From Henriciella sp. AS95 (GTDB lineage: Bacteria > Pseudomonadota > Alphaproteobacteria > Caulobacterales > Hyphomonadaceae), in NCBI RefSeq assembly GCF_038900055.1, contig NZ_JBBMQM010000001.1, positions 682,001-746,000 on the forward strand: a DNA stretch of 64,000 bases, read 5' to 3'. This document shows, piece by piece, positions 27,009-39,534 of the stretch. The translations under genes and the position numbers were made by a program. How positions within the stretch are numbered: the stretch's first letter is position 1; the number at the start of each line of letters is the position of its first letter. The notes under the pieces are model-generated. The model did not search any database and was not told the origin of the DNA. It was given only the letters and a program-made list of their open reading frames with translations.

Positions 27009-27839
27009 TCAGCCGACGGGCTGGCGGGAGGCATGCGGGAAAAGCTGTTTGTGGCGCGCGCAGATTTTTGGCCAGAGCGCTTCAAGGTCGGGCTCCTCAA
27101 GTCCGAACACATCGTTCAGCACGCCTGACACCTCCTCGGGCGTGTTGAGCGTGCGCTGCTGGCTGCGTCCCGGCATCTGCGTTTCCAGCACCCGCCCGCG
27201 CAGCGTAAAATGCTTCGTCCCGCGCCGGATCTTTGCCGAAAGCGTCTTGTAGAAGATGCTGTTGGGATCGGTGATCTGCCAGGCATGCCGCTCGGCCAGC
27301 AAGGCCTCGTCTGCCAGCTCGGCCCGGAAATCATAGCTCATGACAGCGCCCGGCCCGCCCTCATGCAGGCGCCAGTAGCCATCTTCGGTGCGCGCCATGG
27401 CCATCCGCACCGGCGCATGATCGGTCACGCCTTCTTCAAGCGGGATGGCTGTTACCTGCGTGCTGCCAAACCCGACATCAGCGAGATAGTCGCGGTCCAG
27501 ACGCACCAGCAGGGCCAGATGATTGCCCATCGCCTCGTCCCCCAAAGACGCGCGCCGCACGCCCGCGCCGATGCGCGTGACATCGAAGCCAATCTCCGCC
27601 AGCGCCCAGCCGAACACGGTATTCATCTCATAGCACCAGCCGCCTTTGTGCCGCGTGACGATCTCATCATATGCGGCCTCCAGCGACAGCGTCACAGGCC
27701 GCCCGGCATGAACATCGAGATTCTCGAACGGCACCGCATTGATATGCGCCTCGTGCAGCGCATTCAGCGTCTCAAGGTCGGCCCGCGCCGGGCCGTCATA
27801 GGCGATGCGTTTCAGATAGGCGTCGAGGTCCAGCGTCAT
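27009..27839 (-). CDS. nat: arylamine N-acetyltransferase
   Basis: Starting at 27839 gives 276 residues, the usual length, and places the catalytic triad at Cys 69 (GGWCYEMN), His 107 (GNHLALLV) and Asp 121 (LADVGFG), practically the canonical numbering. The enzyme moves acetyl from acetyl-CoA to arylamines or hydrazines. VPFENLDVHAG at 36-46 is also diagnostic. A longer in-frame start at 27893 would move the triad. Stand-alone gene. Confidence 0.93.
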   Translation of the reverse strand: MTLDLDAYLKRIAYDGPARADLETLNALHEAHINAVPFENLDVHAGRPVTLSLEAAYDEIVTRHKGGWCYEMNTVFGWALAEIGFDVTRIGAGVRRASLGDEAMGNHLALLVRLDRDYLADVGFGSTQVTAIPLEEGVTDHAPVRMAMARTEDGYWRLHEGGPGAVMSYDFRAELADEALLAERHAWQITDPNSIFYKTLSAKIRRGTKHFTLRGRVLETQMPGRSQQRTLNTPEEVSGVLNDVFGLEEPDLEALWPKICARHKQLFPHASRQPVG

Positions 27840-27947
27840 CGCGAAGAGATGACGGACAGTCGCCGCGCATGCAAGCGGCCCGCGCGCGCCCACTGTCCGA
27901 AGCGAGCCTATTGCTCCAGGCTCAGACCACCCGAGCGGCGCGTCTTG

Positions 27948-28073
27948 CTAGCGCTGAGATCGGGCTGAAGGTTCAAGACGCGCCCGGTGGATTTGGGGCT
28001 TGAGCGGTATGGTGCGCCTATCGCGGGTCTTGATCTCAAATGAGAGCCGGTTAAGTCGTTGGACTTCCCCCAT
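27948..28073 (-). CDS. possible small basic protein (41 residues)
   Basis: An open frame from ATG at 28073 to TAG at 27948 reads MGEVQRLNRLSFEIKTRD and continues with many Arg, Lys and Pro. It lies in the 307-base gap between nat and the 2OG oxygenase gene, with a weak GAG about 11 bases before the ATG. No homologue is known to me and it may be chance. Nothing else is recognised in the gap. Confidence 0.25.
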   Translation of the reverse strand: MGEVQRLNRLSFEIKTRDRRTIPLKPQIHRARLEPSARSQR

Positions 28074-28146
28074 AAAGTGGTGCTCGTTGAGGTTCTCGAA
28101 TTCTGAATGGGGTCATCAGGGCAATGACGCCAAGAGCTGGAGAAAC

Positions 28147-28899
28147 ATGCAACAGGTCTCAGACTACCCGTTCCTTCGTCGCAGTCATTTTGACGACATC
28201 CTGCAGAAACCGCGCACGCCTTATTCCAAAGCGGCGCCGTTTCCACATGCAGTGATCGATAACTTTCTACCTGCAGGCCTCGCCGACGCGGTCGAACAAG
28301 CCTTCCCGACGCGCAAGCTGGAAAGTTTCGACCAACCCGATAATGCGTTTCAGAAGAACAAGCTGGGCCGGACACAGGACAATGAATTTGTGGGCGTCCC
28401 GGCGACGATCCGGCATTTGCTTTACGATCTCAACGGACCTGTCTTTGTCAATTTTTTGGAGAGGCTGACAGGGATTAGTGGCCTGATCCCCGATCCGCAT
28501 TATCGCGGCGGCGCGTTGCACCAGATTCTGCCGGGGGGATTTCTGAAAATACATGCCGATTTCAATCAGCATCGTCACCTGAAGCTCGACCGGCGCCTTA
28601 ACGTCCTCATCTACTTCAATAAGGACTGGAAACCCGAATATGGCGGTGACCTGGAATTGTGGGACCGGGATATGAGCGCTTGCGTCCAGAAAGTCAGCCC
28701 GATCTTCAATCGGGGCGTGATATTCAGTACGACGTCGACATCCTATCATGGTCATCCAGAGCCATTGCAGTGCCCCCCTGACCGGACCCGGAATTCCATC
28801 GCGATGTACTATTACTCGAACGGTCGCCCGGAAAGCGAACGCCGTGACTTCCATTCAACACTCTGGCAGGAGCCGGGCGCAAAACCTGTCGACGGCTAG
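28147..28899 (+). CDS. 2OG-Fe(II) oxygenase (prolyl 4-hydroxylase-like)
   Basis: Start at 28147 with GGAG 5 bases upstream. The 250-residue protein has a double-stranded beta-helix core with iron ligands HAD (His 136, Asp 138) and a distal His at 201 in TSYHGHPEPL, and an Arg at 213-215 (RTRNS) to hold 2-oxoglutarate. IYFNKDWKPEYGGDLELWD at 155-173 is typical for 2OG-Fe(II) oxygenases linked to sugar or cell-surface gene sets. Substrate unknown. A TPP riboswitch starts 67 bases after its stop. Confidence 0.88.
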   Translation: MQQVSDYPFLRRSHFDDILQKPRTPYSKAAPFPHAVIDNFLPAGLADAVEQAFPTRKLESFDQPDNAFQKNKLGRTQDNEFVGVPATIRHLLYDLNGPVFVNFLERLTGISGLIPDPHYRGGALHQILPGGFLKIHADFNQHRHLKLDRRLNVLIYFNKDWKPEYGGDLELWDRDMSACVQKVSPIFNRGVIFSTTSTSYHGHPEPLQCPPDRTRNSIAMYYYSNGRPESERRDFHSTLWQEPGAKPVDG

Positions 28900-28966
28900 G
28901 TCAGTCATGAGGGGCAAAGTGCTGCTGCCCTATGCACCGGACCATGTTTCGTTTAGTGTCAGAATG

Positions 28967-29085
28967 ATCCGAGGGGCGCGTCTGGAAGCGCTGAGATGAG
29001 GCCGTTCCGCCTCAGCACCCTTAGAACCTGATCCGGCGGGCCAAAGCATCGTGCTTGGAGGTCCCAAACCGGCGTAGGAACGGAG
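28967..29085 (+). ncRNA. TPP riboswitch (THI element)
   Basis: The conserved pieces occur in order: GAGGGGCGC, GCGCTGAGATGAGGC, the P3 partner GCCTCAGCACCC, TTAGAACCTGATCCGG, then AAACCGGCGTAGGAACGGA. Outer stem TCCG (28968-28971) can pair with CGGA (29081-29084). The P5 loop holds an extra hairpin of about 28 bases (29038-29066, with AAGCA/TGCTT and GGG/CCC stems). The ribosome binding sequence GGAG (29082-29085) of the next gene is at the end of the outer stem, so TPP binding would directly hide it. It controls a transcript reaching thiC, about 1 kb downstream. Confidence 0.92.
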
Positions 29086-29091
29086 CAAGAC

Positions 29092-29514
29092 TTGGGCGCC
29101 AGCGTCACCCTTCCGAATATCCCGGCCGCCGTGAAAGCGGTCTATGACGCATACCCGAAGCCCGCGCGCACTCAGCTCCTGAAACTGCGTGACCTCGTCT
29201 TCGAGACCGCCGCCAGCTTGCCCGAAACCGGCCCGATTACAGAGACGCTGAAATGGGGCGAGCCGTCCTATCTGAACAAGGCTTGCACGACGATCCGCCT
29301 CGCCTGGTCACCCAAACGCCCGGACGCTATCGGCCTCTTCGTCAATTGCCAGACGACCCTGCTCGATGAGTGGCGCACGCACTATTCCGATACCCTTGAC
29401 CTCATCGGCAACCGCGAAATCCGCCTGTCCCTTGGCGCGCCGCTCCCCCTCGACACTCTCCGCCACTGCATCGCCATGGCGCTCACCTACAAGACGCGGA
29501 AGGGCGGGGTATGA
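29092..29514 (+). CDS. DUF1801 domain protein
   Basis: A 140-residue protein starting with TTG, 6 bases after GGAG at the edge of the TPP riboswitch. The DUF1801/YdhG-like core is recognised by LLKLRDLVFETAA, ETLKWGEPSYL and the C-terminal RHCIAMALTYKTRK. Biochemical function of the family is not established. Because its translation start is embedded in the aptamer end, it should be the gene most directly controlled by TPP. It has no known role in thiamine synthesis. Confidence 0.8.
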   Translation: MGASVTLPNIPAAVKAVYDAYPKPARTQLLKLRDLVFETAASLPETGPITETLKWGEPSYLNKACTTIRLAWSPKRPDAIGLFVNCQTTLLDEWRTHYSDTLDLIGNREIRLSLGAPLPLDTLRHCIAMALTYKTRKGGV

Positions 29515-29574
29515 CCAGAAGCGTATTTCGTGAGTCCTTCGCTGTAGGTCGGTGGATTGTCCAGAGGATAGGCA

Positions 29575-33712
<4,138 letters not shown>

Positions 33713-33730
33713 CAAGTGAAACTCCGTTTC

Positions 33731-34100
33731 GCCGTAGGGCGGGATGAAATCCCGCTTCTGTGATCCGATGCCTCAAACGACAATTGGCGGGATTGCGGCT
33801 ACGCCTCCATCGCCGCCCTACGGGCTGCGCGATTAATCGCTCCGCGACCGGCTGCGAAGCCCTTGACCCGCAAAATCAGATTGGACACGCGCGACATCTG
33901 AAAAGCCTTCATGGTGAGCGAAGTCGAACCACGAAGGCGGGTGCGCCAGGTTTCCTCATGGTTCGACTTCGCTCACCATGAAGGTTCGAGTTTTCCGCTC
34001 ATCCCCGCGTCCTTCGACTGGCTCAGGATGAGGGCGGGGATCGCAGGCAATTGAAGTCAGACTTTGCTGAACGAGATTCCCGCCTTCGCGGGAAAGAGCG
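33731..34100. repeat. repeat-rich intergenic region
   Basis: This 435-base gap (33713-34147) has no convincing gene. It holds GCGGGATGAAATCCCGC at 33739-33755, a perfect 26-base inverted repeat at 33906-33931 and 33959-33984 (outer bases CCTTCATGGTGAGC/GCTCACCATGAAGG, 27-base spacer), the dispersed unit TCCTTCGACTGGCTCAGGAT at 34010, and the palindrome TTCCCGCCTTCGCGGGAA at 34077-34094. They resemble the dispersed short repeats of alphaproteobacteria. Any of the hairpins could end the AIPR transcript. Confidence 0.75.
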
Positions 34101-34147
34101 GACGTAGAATATTGCCTCCCCCCACCCCCAGCGCTAATCCCTCCGCC

Positions 34148-34369
34148 ATGTCCGACACACCCAGCACCGCCTCCCGCCTCGACGAGCTTGAAATGCGTGT
34201 GGTCCATCAGGACCAGACGATTGAGGACCTCAATGCGGCCATCACGGCGCAGTGGAAGCTGATCGAGCGGCTGGAGCGTGAGGTCGCGCGCCTCGCCGAG
34301 CGGGTCGCTGACGCCGAACAGTCAAGCGGCGACGCGGCCCCTGTCGACCGCCCGCCCCCTCACTATTAG
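34148..34369 (+). CDS. slyX: SlyX family protein
   Basis: From the ATG at 34148, a 73-residue protein made of a coiled coil (RLDELEMRVVHQDQTIEDL then LIERLEREVARLAERV) and the C-terminal PPPHY, the SlyX signature. Function of SlyX is unclear. The upstream extension of the frame runs into repeats and is not coding. Confidence 0.9.
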   Translation: MSDTPSTASRLDELEMRVVHQDQTIEDLNAAITAQWKLIERLEREVARLAERVADAEQSSGDAAPVDRPPPHY

Positions 34370-34400
34370 GGCCGCATGACGCAAGGGCGGCGCGACGTCG

Positions 34401-34422
34401 TCCTTCGACAGGCTGAGGATGA
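34401..34422. repeat. dispersed intergenic repeat copy
   Basis: TCCTTCGACAGGCTGAGGAT and following GA is another copy of the unit at 34010 and, inverted, at 25637. It lies between slyX and the unknown exported protein at 34559. Confidence 0.6.
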
Positions 34423-34558
34423 GGGCGCGCTGTGTGGGCGCAGCCGAGCTGCGCGGCGTCCATAACCCGATGGTCGGAATTGATTCCTGCTGGACGCCCT
34501 TCAGCCCCTTCGCTAGGCTCGTCCCTGGCAGGGGGCGCCCACATTCAGGGGACGTCAC

Positions 34559-35029
34559 ATGAAACTAATCCTTACGGGCCTCGTGCTCGCCGCGACGAGC
34601 GCTGCCGCGCTGTCCGCCAGTGCTCAGGTCAAAGGCAAGCTGGACCAGATCCAGATCCCAACCGAGAGACCGCCGCTCAACATGACGCCAGACATTCTGG
34701 ACACGAAGAAGCCCGGTCAGGCGAACCTGCTCGGCTGTGTTGCGTCCGAAGTCTACAACACCCAGTCGGTAACGGCCTATTCTGTCCTTGTGGTGCTTGA
34801 GACCAGCGAAGGCGACCGGCGCGTCAACTTCGAAGGCGACAAGATCCGCTACGTTCCGCCCGGCGATCCCCTGCCGCTCGCCACGACGGCGCAGACCCTG
34901 AAATGGACCCGCATCCTCGATACGATCGAGCGCGCAGCGGCTGCCGATAAACCCCTGGTGGTGAGCTACTCGACCCCGTCCAATGATGTCTTCGGCGTCA
35001 TGGTCCAGTGGTCAGGCGACTGTCCCTAG
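34559..35029 (+). CDS. unknown exported protein
   Basis: A 156-residue protein with signal peptide ending SASA and AGGGG 8 bases before the ATG. The mature part contains GCVASEVYN and GDCP with two Cys which may pair. Family not recognised. Codon use is like that of neighbouring genes. Confidence 0.65.
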   Translation: MKLILTGLVLAATSAAALSASAQVKGKLDQIQIPTERPPLNMTPDILDTKKPGQANLLGCVASEVYNTQSVTAYSVLVVLETSEGDRRVNFEGDKIRYVPPGDPLPLATTAQTLKWTRILDTIERAAAADKPLVVSYSTPSNDVFGVMVQWSGDCP

Positions 35030-35174
35030 GCTGTCGCTCGGGTGGGCGGCTCCGGCCGAGGTCGCCTGCCTGAGAACGGAGCGCCGCGCCTTCATATTCG
35101 TACTGTAGCGCGGCAACCAAAGCCCGCGCCGCGATGTTGTTCTTTCTTTACTCCATGAGAAAGCCCGGCACCCC

Positions 35175-35393
35175 ATGTTCACCCAGCTGAACCCGCCAAT
35201 CCCGATGACGGTCCTCGACAAGGGGGATGGCTTTGCCATCGGCGTCATTGATTATGGCCAGGAACATAATCTTATCTGGGTGACCATGATCAATGCCACC
35301 GGCGAGATCTGGTGTGCGCCCAACCCGAAAGTCCGCGGCCAGTCCAACTGGACGATGGACCGCGCACGCCCGAAGCTCGACAGCGCCCACTAA
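35175..35393 (+). CDS. unknown small protein
   Basis: A 72-residue protein with no signal peptide, rich in aromatic residues (VIDYGQEHNLIWVTMIN, EIWCAPNP). The start ATG has no clear ribosome binding site, but a strong terminator lies directly after the stop, which supports a real gene. Family not recognised. Confidence 0.6.
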   Translation: MFTQLNPPIPMTVLDKGDGFAIGVIDYGQEHNLIWVTMINATGEIWCAPNPKVRGQSNWTMDRARPKLDSAH

Positions 35394-35421
35394 AAAAGCC
35401 CCGCGCGATGGCGGGGCTTTT
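35394..35421. terminator. bidirectional rho-independent terminator
   Basis: AAAAGCCCCGC at 35394-35404 pairs perfectly with GCGGGGCTTTT at 35411-35421 around GCGATG. A and T runs at both ends let it serve the plus-strand gene at 35175 and the minus-strand gene at 35453. Confidence 0.92.
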
Positions 35422-35452
35422 CTGGCGGTCAGGGGAGGGGGGTCGGGACGCC

Positions 35453-35830
35453 CTAACCGTCCATTTCGGAGACGACCCGTGCGTTCACGTCAGGGTCGGT
35501 CTGCGCAAGCTGCATGATCTGCGTGAAGCGTCCGGCAGTCAGGCCTTCTTCCTCGATGGCGGCGATCATCTGCGTCTGCGCACTTTCCTGAAGCTCGGCG
35601 AGTTCGGCCTTGGTTTCATCACCCGACAAGTCTTCATTCATGTCGGCGGCGATGCTGCCGACCTTTTCATTGGCGGCTACGAATTGCGTCACCTCGGTGT
35701 CGGTCACCGGCGCGACCTGTTGCGGCGCCGCTTCGGTGGCCGGGGCTGTGCCCTGCGCAAAGGCAGCGGGCGCGCCCATCAGGGCGACGGCGGCGACGGA
35801 TGTCAGGGCTTTCGAAATCAGCTTGTTCAT
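35453..35830 (-). CDS. DUF4168 exported protein
   Basis: Start at 35830 with GAGGA 6 bases upstream. The 125-residue protein has a signal peptide ending AFA, then a Pro/Ala/Thr linker and a helical DUF4168 region with VTDTEVTQFVAANEKV and FTQIMQLAQTDPDVNARV. Function of the domain is unknown. Probably periplasmic. Confidence 0.82.
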   Translation of the reverse strand: MNKLISKALTSVAAVALMGAPAAFAQGTAPATEAAPQQVAPVTDTEVTQFVAANEKVGSIAADMNEDLSGDETKAELAELQESAQTQMIAAIEEEGLTAGRFTQIMQLAQTDPDVNARVVSEMDG

Positions 35831-36069
35831 GATTGTCCTCATTTCTGGCTGGTTGAAAATCTATGGCGACCAGCCGAACATCTGAGGAAATGAAGGGCAA
35901 ATAAAACATCATCCATGTGGATGCGCTGTAATGTATACATATTGTAACCGGGCTCACATCGCCTGCCATGCCGGGCGTTTGGCGCGAATATATATCCGTT
36001 TATTCATTTAAAGGGGGCGGATTAAACTTCATTTATCCGCGCCTCTGCGTTTCATGATTGAATATAATC

Positions 36070-36447
36070 ATGCTCGACCGTGACTGGATCCTCTCCACCC
36101 TGGCAAGGCTGCCCGTCTTGTACTGGCCGGTCTTCTTTCTGGATCTGCTCTGGGTGCAGCGCTATATGCGTGCCCAGCGGGCGGCGCATCCTGAAGGCGG
36201 TATGGTCGGTATCGGCGTCACGCATAAGGGCCGCATTCACATCAAATGGAAGGTGACAGCCGATATCCGCTCCGACGCGGACTGGACTGTCCATGCGCCG
36301 CGGACGCCCTGGTTCGCCCTCGACCCAGATACGCTCGCTGCCGCCTTTGCCACTTTCGCCGGGTCGGCCTGTGACCCGACCGGAATTGACCTGGTATCGG
36401 CCTATGATCGGCCTGTTTTCAGACCCCTCAACCTCGCGCCCGGCTAG
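36070..36447 (+). CDS. unknown protein with one N-terminal membrane segment
   Basis: The ATG at 36070 is preferred over a TTG at 36058. Residues 7-28 of the 125-residue product form a hydrophobic segment (LARLPVLYWPVFFLDLLWV). The remainder is soluble with GIGVTHKGRIHIKW. Not recognised. The roughly 240 bases upstream are AT-rich, containing TGTATACATATTGTAACC and TTTATTCATTTAAAGG, possibly promoters for this gene and the divergent DUF4168 gene. Confidence 0.6.
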   Translation: MLDRDWILSTLARLPVLYWPVFFLDLLWVQRYMRAQRAAHPEGGMVGIGVTHKGRIHIKWKVTADIRSDADWTVHAPRTPWFALDPDTLAAAFATFAGSACDPTGIDLVSAYDRPVFRPLNLAPG

Positions 36448-36557
36448 CGCGCACCCCAGCCCGAATTCAGTTCCTCGCGCCGCAAGTCCTGCCGACTTTG
36501 CGGGCGCTCGTGCTGGGCGCTATAATCGAGGCCGTGCAGACGGGTGGGACGTCCTGG

Positions 36558-36905
36558 ATGGAAAAGCAAAAGCGCGAGCCCAGAACCGGGCCTGAAGGCT
36601 TCTTGCCGAACTTCGCGATCGGCCTGATAACGCCGCTGATTGCCAACGTCGTTGTCGGCCTCTTCGTCTCGCTCTTCTTCAAGTTCGGATCCGGCTCACC
36701 GGCGTCGATAAGCTGGGCAGATGCCATCCTCGCCGGTAGCGCTGCCACTTTCATTCTTGTCGCGTTCGGCTTTGTCGGCCTCACCCTCAAGGGGCTGAAG
36801 GATTTGGACCTTAAAGACAAGAAGGTCGCCGCCCAGGCCGCCGGTTTCGTCATCACCATGTTGGCGCTCGGGATATGCTTTCGGGTGTGGGTCTGGTCCC
36901 GCTAG
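36558..36905 (+). CDS. unknown three-helix membrane protein
   Basis: A 115-residue protein with hydrophobic segments at about 19-40, 52-75 and 93-110 separated by a charged LKDLDLKDKK loop. The start at 36558 fits a possible promoter with TTTGCG, 18 bases, TATAAT ending at about 36525; the longer frame from 36498 would begin inside it. No family recognised. Confidence 0.55.
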   Translation: MEKQKREPRTGPEGFLPNFAIGLITPLIANVVVGLFVSLFFKFGSGSPASISWADAILAGSAATFILVAFGFVGLTLKGLKDLDLKDKKVAAQAAGFVITMLALGICFRVWVWSR

Positions 36906-36937
36906 AGCTGTAAGGTCCGATCTGGAGGCTGCCTGAC

Positions 36938-37354
36938 ATGACCCTTTCCCCCTTCCATCTCGCCTTCCCGGTGCATGATCTGGCCGTCGCTCGCGCCTTT
37001 TATGGCGGCGTGCTCGGCTGTCCGGAGGGGCGCTCATCGGACAAGTGGGTGGACTTCGATTTTCGTGGTCACCAGATCGTCGCGCACTTGGCGCCGGACG
37101 CCTGCGGGGCGCGGGCGAACAATCCGGTTGATGGCATGGGCGTTCCGGTCCCGCACTTCGGTCTGGTCCTGCCAATGGACGAGTGGCAGTCCCTCGCCGA
37201 CAGACTTGCTGGCAAGGTGGACTTCGTGATCGCGCCTTATATTCGCTTCAAGGGAGAGACCGGCGAGCAGGCGACCATGTTCTTCAAGGACCCGTCAGGC
37301 AACGCCCTTGAGATCAAGGCCTTCGCCGACCGCTCGCAGCTTTTTGCGCGTTGA
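36938..37354 (+). CDS. VOC (glyoxalase/bleomycin resistance) family protein
   Basis: A 138-residue protein with GGAGG 9 bases before the ATG. The vicinal oxygen chelate pattern is visible: [23 protein letters not shown] at the start, VPHFGLVL in the middle, and [15 protein letters not shown] at the end, which supply His, His and Glu for metal binding. Substrate unknown; glyoxalase or dioxygenase-like. Confidence 0.9.
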   Translation: MTLSPFHLAFPVHDLAVARAFYGGVLGCPEGRSSDKWVDFDFRGHQIVAHLAPDACGARANNPVDGMGVPVPHFGLVLPMDEWQSLADRLAGKVDFVIAPYIRFKGETGEQATMFFKDPSGNALEIKAFADRSQLFAR

Positions 37355-37360
37355 TCGAGG

Positions 37361-37603
37361 CTAGAGTTCGCTGCTCAGCCGCGTGACGAGCAAGTCCTTC
37401 AGGAAGAGGCGCTTCTTGCGCAGGTCCGTCTGGTAAGCATCGCTCGCTGGTTCGATATCGGTTTCGATGCGGTGAATGCGGCGGTTGATGTCATGATATT
37501 GCTCGGCCAGCCGGGCGAAATGTGGATCTGACTGTTTCAGCACGTGCATCCGGTCGACGTGGTTCGGAAACTCTTCGGCGAGTTCATGTGGCACATGGGA
37601 CAT
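37361..37603 (-). CDS. YdcH/DUF465 family protein
   Basis: Start at 37603; 80 residues. The DUF465 pattern HELAEEFPNHVDRMHVLKQSD is followed by FARLAEQYHDINRRIHRIE and LRKKRLFLKDLL, all helical. Small cytoplasmic proteins of unknown function. Convergent with the VOC gene, 6 bases between stops. Confidence 0.9.
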   Translation of the reverse strand: MSHVPHELAEEFPNHVDRMHVLKQSDPHFARLAEQYHDINRRIHRIETDIEPASDAYQTDLRKKRLFLKDLLVTRLSSEL

Positions 37604-37747
37604 GGTGGCTCTCCATTGAATTGTATGGAAGGCCAAGTTTCGGTCATCACCAAAAGCCTGCCAATTGCGGAGATTACGTATATGGGGCCGCTTTTCGTGG
37701 GCAGCCGGCGTGACAGGAGCGCCGCCATGGTTTTCGCGTGTGGCTAG

Positions 37748-38251
37748 CTATTCCTCGTCGATGACCGGGAAGATGCGATCCATCAGGCCATCGCAGTCTG
37801 CTGCCGTCAGCTTCGTTTCCAGCCCGTCGGGCGCAGCGACGTCTGGGGTGAGAGTCCACATCACCCGGCCGGTCTGGGTGTCACCATCGACTTTCGTGAC
37901 ATGATCGAATGTCACCTCGTCGCCCTCGCCCTGGACGCCATTGGTTAGCTGTGTGTCAAAGCTCGCGAAATAGCCAGCCGCTTCCTGATGGATCTGGCCG
38001 AAATTGGTCCCCGTCACGATGCCATTATCGGCGACCGTGACCTCGAGCCCCTCGGTAACATTCACATCATCGCGAAAATAGCAGTATTGGCCGGCATCCA
38101 GCGGGTTGGGCGCGGCCGTTTCCTGCGTGGCGACGTCGCTCGCCTCGGCAGTTGTGGCAGTCTCGGTATCAGCAGCAGGGTCATCGGGGGTTTCGCTCTT
38201 GCCGCAAGCCACAAGCGCCAGGGCAGCAAGGGTGAGGACCATGATGCGCAT
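37748..38251 (-). CDS. unknown lipoprotein
   Basis: The ATG at 38251 has GGGAG 8 bases upstream. The 167-residue product has lipobox LVAC, a Thr/Ala/Glu-rich linker to about 50, and a folded part with Cys in GQYCYFRDD and ADCDGL that may pair. Similar Thr/Glu-rich linkers are seen in other lipoproteins here. Function unknown. Confidence 0.7.
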   Translation of the reverse strand: MRIMVLTLAALALVACGKSETPDDPAADTETATTAEASDVATQETAAPNPLDAGQYCYFRDDVNVTEGLEVTVADNGIVTGTNFGQIHQEAAGYFASFDTQLTNGVQGEGDEVTFDHVTKVDGDTQTGRVMWTLTPDVAAPDGLETKLTAADCDGLMDRIFPVIDEE

Positions 38252-38572
38252 CTTCAAATCTCCCGAATGTCTTCACTGGTTCATTACCAGAGTTTCACCC
38301 GATCACGCAGGAAGCAAGAAGATTCAATGAATTAGATGATGAACGAACCCTACGGCGAATTCAGCTGCGCCCCACTATTCAAAGGCCGGTCGGCACACTA
38401 TCTCTAAGGGCTGCACAAGGGCTGCGGCGTTCGAGGACGCTAGTTGTCCGCCGACCTTAAGTTCCGTCAGGGAGCTGGCGCTGGGACTGGCCGTGGCCTA
38501 TCCCATCTGGCACCCACCTAGTAGTTAGGTCGACGGGACACGAAAGCTGAGACGGCGCCTGCGGTTCTTGTG

Positions 38573-38588
38573 CTCTCTCTCTCTCTCT
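38573..38588. repeat. dinucleotide microsatellite (CT)8
   Basis: Eight CT units lie 52-67 bases before the EamA transporter start, inside the 388-base gap 38252-38639. Apart from this repeat I see nothing certain in the gap. Confidence 0.85.
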
Positions 38589-38639
38589 TCGCGGCACGCT
38601 TGACTTTGCGCCGCCGCTGGACGAACGGCGACCTCGCCC

Positions 38640-39494
38640 ATGTCCGAAAGCCTCACCCCCATCGCCCTTTGCCTTTTCTCCGCGATTACGGTTGCGGTGG
38701 CGAATTTTGCCGTCAAGCGTGGCGGGGACGTCCTGACCGCGCGCATGGTGTTGTCGGTGAGCTCGGCGCTCTGCATGGCACCCTTCGCTTTTGTCGTGCC
38801 TCTGCCGGAGCCGGCGCTCTGGGGGCCGATAGCGCTCGCCATCGCCGCCCACTGGATCTACCAGTTCTTTATGATCCGCGCGCTGCACCGCGGTGACCTG
38901 TCCCTCGTCTTTCCGGTCATGCGCGGACTGGCACCGCTGATGACGGCCATCATCGCCGTCTTTGCGCTAAATGAGTATCCGGGGGCGCTGGGCTGGCTTG
39001 GCCTGTTACTGGCTTCGGTCGCGCTGCTGATCTTTGCGCTGCCGCAGGGCGAGGATACCGGCAAGAGAAAGCTGAACCAGACAGCCCTCATATGGGCCGG
39101 CCTGACAGCGATCGGCATCGGGCTTTACTCCGTGACGGATGCCTATGGCGTACGCATCGCTGAGAACCGTTTCACTTTCATCGTCTGGCTCTTCCTGCTC
39201 GACTGGATTGGCGTGACAATTGTGACGATGTGGACGAGGCGCGGTGTGCTGGTCACGCGTCTTCGGCCTCAGCTGGTCGGCGGTGTGGTCGGCGGCGTTG
39301 CCAGCGTCTTCTCCTATGGCGCAGCCCTGCTGGCATTTTCCATGACGCAAGCAGCGACGGTGACCGCGATCCGCGAGACCTCTGTTGTGTTCGGCGCGAT
39401 CCTCGGCGCTGTTTTCCTGAAGGAGGGGCTGGGCAAGCGGCGCATCGCTGCCGCCATTGTGCTGGCCGCAGGCCTCCTGATGCTCGAAGCCTGA
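38640..39494 (+). CDS. EamA/DMT-family transporter
   Basis: A 284-residue integral membrane protein with about ten hydrophobic segments in two EamA repeats. Motifs LVFPVMRGLAPLMTAIIAV at the end of repeat 1 and ATVTAIRETSVVFGAILGAV in repeat 2 are typical of drug/metabolite transporters. Likely an exporter of small metabolites. The (CT)8 tract lies in its leader region. Confidence 0.88.
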   Translation: MSESLTPIALCLFSAITVAVANFAVKRGGDVLTARMVLSVSSALCMAPFAFVVPLPEPALWGPIALAIAAHWIYQFFMIRALHRGDLSLVFPVMRGLAPLMTAIIAVFALNEYPGALGWLGLLLASVALLIFALPQGEDTGKRKLNQTALIWAGLTAIGIGLYSVTDAYGVRIAENRFTFIVWLFLLDWIGVTIVTMWTRRGVLVTRLRPQLVGGVVGGVASVFSYGAALLAFSMTQAATVTAIRETSVVFGAILGAVFLKEGLGKRRIAAAIVLAAGLLMLEA

Positions 39495-39534
39495 GTTTAA
39501 TCCTCCCTTCGGATATCCCTGTTACAAACGCTCG

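Noticed and set aside
28055-28080. Possible insertion sequence end (GGACTTCCCCCATAAAGTGG)
   Set aside because: It resembles an IS3-type terminal repeat, but there is no second end, no target duplication and no transposase frame nearby.
33713-34147. CRISPR array
   Set aside because: The repeats in this gap are palindromes and single inverted pairs; there is no regular repeat-spacer series here or elsewhere in the window.
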